NCBI RefSeq assembly: GCF_900156095.1
Contig: NZ_FTMJ01000001.1
Span: 1-64,000 of the forward strand
Reading direction: 5' to 3'
DNA from: Aeromonas sp. RU39B
GTDB lineage: Bacteria > Pseudomonadota > Gammaproteobacteria > Enterobacterales > Aeromonadaceae
Length of the DNA stretch: 64,000 nucleotides
Position numbers and translations under genes: made by a program. The notes under the pieces were generated by a model, which did no database searches, was not told where the DNA came from, and saw nothing but the letters and a program-made list of their open reading frames with translations. Below, one piece after another: positions 61,884 through 64,000 of this stretch; within the stretch, counting starts at the first letter, position 1; each line of letters opens with the position of its first letter.

Positions 61884-63074
61884 TTAGCGATTGCCGGCGC
61901 GCGCCAGCGTGCCTTGCGTCTCAATGGTGAAAGCGCCGGTGGCCGCCGGCACAAAGGCCGACTGACCCGGTTGCAGGGTGAGTTGCTCCCCACTTTGGTG
62001 AGAGAGGGTGGCCGGTGCATCGATGGCAAACAGGATTTCGGCGCTGTGGGTGGTCAGCGGGTAACGACCAGCCGGATAGACCGAGAAGGTAAAGTCGGGC
62101 ACCGGAACCGGATAGTGCTGAATCTGACCCTCCAGCTGCGGGGCGAGCAGGATCTGATCATCGGGCTTGGCCACGCAGCGGGTGCACGCGAGCAGTTCAT
62201 CGACGTTGATGTGCTTGGGGGTGAGGCCGGCGCGCAGCACGTTGTCGGAGTTGGCCATGATCTCAAGGCCGGTACCGCGGATATAAGCGTGTGGCGTGCA
62301 GGCATCCAGATACATGCTCTGCCCCGGTTGCAAGGTGATGACATGCAGCAGCAGCGGCGCAAACAGACCGACATCTCCCGGGTATTGGCTGCTTAGATGG
62401 CAGATGAGGGCGAAGGTCTCCTCATCCTGATGGGCGGCAGCATAAGTCAGCAGGGCATCCAGCGCGTTCTGTTTTTGCGCCCCCTCCAGGGTTAGCAGGG
62501 TGCGGAAAAAGTGGCTGAGACCGGCTTCACTCTGTTCGGCGCGGAAGGTGGCAAGCGCGTCTGCCAGCGGCGCGATAGCGGCTCGCTCAAACAGTGCCAG
62601 GATATCGGCATTGGCACGAAAGCCGTTCATGGCCTGATACGGGGTCAGGGCAAACACCAACTCGGGTTTGTGGTTGTCGTCGCGGTAGTTGCGATGCGGT
62701 GCATTGGCGGCAAGCCCGGCGGCGTTGTCACGCTGATACCCCTCTTGCGCCTGAGCCTTGCTGGGATGCACCTGAATAGAGAGCGCCTTCTCGGCGGCCA
62801 GCACTTTGAACAGAAAGGGGAGACCGGCGAAGCGTTCGACGGTGGCCTGCCCCAGCATGGCAACCGGATCACGGGCTATCAGGCTGGAAAGCAGCTGTGG
62901 CTGACCGGCCTCATGCACCTCGGAGCAGCCGTTGGGGTGGGCGCCCATCCAGAGCTCGGCTTGTGGCTGTGCGTCCGGATTGGGCATTCCGAACAGGCGG
63001 GTGAGGGCATCGCGGCTGCCCCACTCATAGTGCTGGATGGGGTTGCTCATCAGATAGAAGGCGGGCTGGGTCAT
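61884..63074 (-). CDS. manA: Mannose-6-phosphate isomerase, class I
   Basis: ManA (396 residues; 391 in E. coli) is a zinc enzyme interconverting mannose-6-phosphate and fructose-6-phosphate. NPIQHYEWGSRDALTRLFG, ELWMGAHPNGCSEV, LPFLFKVLAAEKALSIQVHPSKAQAQEGY (zinc ligands Gln and His), HKPELVFALTPYQAMNGFR (Glu) and LDACTPHAYIRGTGLEIMANSDNVLRAGLTPK (His) are all present. It should act directly on the product of the PTS permease encoded downstream. ATG 63050 is an alternative start. Confidence 0.95.
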   Translation of the reverse strand: MTQPAFYLMSNPIQHYEWGSRDALTRLFGMPNPDAQPQAELWMGAHPNGCSEVHEAGQPQLLSSLIARDPVAMLGQATVERFAGLPFLFKVLAAEKALSIQVHPSKAQAQEGYQRDNAAGLAANAPHRNYRDDNHKPELVFALTPYQAMNGFRANADILALFERAAIAPLADALATFRAEQSEAGLSHFFRTLLTLEGAQKQNALDALLTYAAAHQDEETFALICHLSSQYPGDVGLFAPLLLHVITLQPGQSMYLDACTPHAYIRGTGLEIMANSDNVLRAGLTPKHINVDELLACTRCVAKPDDQILLAPQLEGQIQHYPVPVPDFTFSVYPAGRYPLTTHSAEILFAIDAPATLSHQSGEQLTLQPGQSAFVPAATGAFTIETQGTLARAGNR

Positions 63075-63182
63075 CTGCAGTACCTCAACATCGACGTGGA
63101 TTCGAAATAGATCTGCGGCGGACTATAACACGATGGAGGTAGCCGGAGGAAACCGGTTACCCGCATGAGGATAAGCGCAACA

Positions 63183-64000
63183 ATGAGTCTGGTTTTTTCC
63201 CAACTGCTCGACGGTTTGCTCTGTGACGAGAGCCGGTCGGGGTCACTGATTTTCGCAGCCGACCGTGGCGTACCGCCCGGATTTTCCTATCAGGTCAACT
63301 TTCCGCGTCTGGAGCTGGTGTTTAGCGGCTGCTATATCAATCAGCTCTGGTCCGCTGAAGACGGGGTGAAAGAGGTGGCGCTAAAGCCCGGTGAGGCGCT
63401 CTATATTCCGCCCAATGCCTGGAACAAGCCGGATTGGGATAACGACTGCTCGGTGCTGAGCCTGCTCTATGGCAAACGCCAGTTGGGATTTAGTCTGGTG
63501 GGCAAGCGACGCGGCGAGAGCGGCTTTTTCGATGTGCAAAAACACAGCATCCAGATGGCGCAGGGGCGGGCGCTTGAGCATATTTTGCAGGCGATGACCG
63601 CGTTGTCGCAGGAGAGCGTGACGGCGCCCATGGATGGGCATCTGCTCAAGGCGTTGCTGTGTGCCTCGCGTCAGCTGTTGGCCGAGTCCGCCATCGAGCG
63701 TCCGCGTGGCGCCGATCTGTTCCATGGGATCTGCATCTACATTCAGGAAAATTTCCATCGCCCCATCACCCGCGACAGCATTGCCGATCGCTTCAATCTC
63801 TCGGCCAGCCACCTGTCGCGCCTGTTTCGCCAGCAAGGCCATATGCGGCTGGCGGATTACATCAGCTGGGTGCGTCTTGAGCGGGCCAAGTTCATGCTCA
63901 GGAAATACCGCTTTCATTTGGCGGAAGTGTCAGAGCGCTGTGGCTATCAGGACGTGAACTATTTTTGCCGGGTCTTCAAACAGAAGACGGGGGTGACGCC
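63183..64000 (+). CDS. AraC-family transcriptional regulator (3' end beyond the window)
   Basis: At least 272 codons are present and the frame is still open at the right edge. It starts MSLVFSQLLDGLLCDESRSG, has an N-terminal cupin-like sensing domain (with EVALKPGEALYIPPNAWNKP) and two C-terminal helix-turn-helices: DSIADRFNLSASHLSRLFRQ and VSERCGYQDVNYFCRVFKQK, followed by TGVTP. Nearly the whole DNA-binding domain is inside the window. It is divergent from manA, with 108 bases between the starts, and probably activates mannose uptake genes. Confidence 0.92.
   Translation, partial: MSLVFSQLLDGLLCDESRSGSLIFAADRGVPPGFSYQVNFPRLELVFSGCYINQLWSAEDGVKEVALKPGEALYIPPNAWNKPDWDNDCSVLSLLYGKRQLGFSLVGKRRGESGFFDVQKHSIQMAQGRALEHILQAMTALSQESVTAPMDGHLLKALLCASRQLLAESAIERPRGADLFHGICIYIQENFHRPITRDSIADRFNLSASHLSRLFRQQGHMRLADYISWVRLERAKFMLRKYRFHLAEVSERCGYQDVNYFCRVFKQKTGVT

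Overview
The window is GC-rich gammaproteobacterial chromosome. Gene content and order (dusB-fis; prmA; dksA-sfsA-thpR-hrpB-mrcB; trhP next to a YfhL-type ferredoxin; manA next to a mannose/fructose-type PTS protein) point to Aeromonas or a close relative. That assignment is inferred from recognised proteins, not from a database search.

Layout: (1) 1-280, the 3' end of a 5S rRNA gene with its terminator. (2) 281-6147, a TetR repressor divergent from an outer-membrane factor/EmrA/EmrB drug efflux operon, with a 17-bp palindromic operator on the -10 box, then a DMT-family transporter. (3) 6499-21132, a complete type I-F CRISPR-Cas locus: cas1, cas2-3, csy1, csy2, csy3 and csy4 in one tight operon, a leader with a consensus IHF site, and an array that I count as 108 repeats of 28 bp and 107 spacers (nearly all 32 bp). 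(4) 21159-22651, a 19-codon SEC-C micro-ORF and the dusB-fis operon. (5) 22932-27626, a TolC/HlyD/ABC-2 permease x2 export operon with no ATPase gene. (6) 27630-37712, mostly housekeeping genes: an NAD(P)-binding protein, a Ca2+/Na+ exchanger, prmA, dksA, sfsA, thpR, hrpB, mrcB and yaeR. (7) 37850-42011, an HD-GYP response regulator, a DUF2937 protein, lpxT and a TSUP permease. (8) 42016-48759, a MacA-MacB-outer-membrane-factor operon and two tandem DUF481 outer-membrane proteins. (9) 48797-50214, a 1.4-kb segment bounded by 35-bp direct repeats, holding hupE between two broken phage head-tail genes. (10) 50233-59525, ferredoxin/trhP and a putrescine/GABA catabolic cluster (puuP, gabT, gabD, puuA, divergent puuB). 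(11) 59587-64000, a mannose-type PTS IIABC, manA and a divergent AraC regulator cut by the window edge.

How the parts work together: the CRISPR locus looks intact and recently active. The leader-proximal repeats are uniform, and repeat variants occur only in the last nine repeats. One spacer occurs twice, 58 units apart. A second pair of spacers overlaps on homologous phage sequence, and the older one is flanked by a CC PAM that is visible inside the newer one. The rest of the window is ordinary chromosome, enriched in envelope transport: three separate operons each encode an outer-membrane factor and a periplasmic adaptor.

Most of what is here belongs to known families. The least explained items are the ATPase-less exporter, the possible extra G5:C21 base pair across the Csy4 cut site in every repeat, the AT-rich 5' third of csy1, the SEC-C micro-ORF abutting the array, and the direct-repeat-bounded hupE segment.
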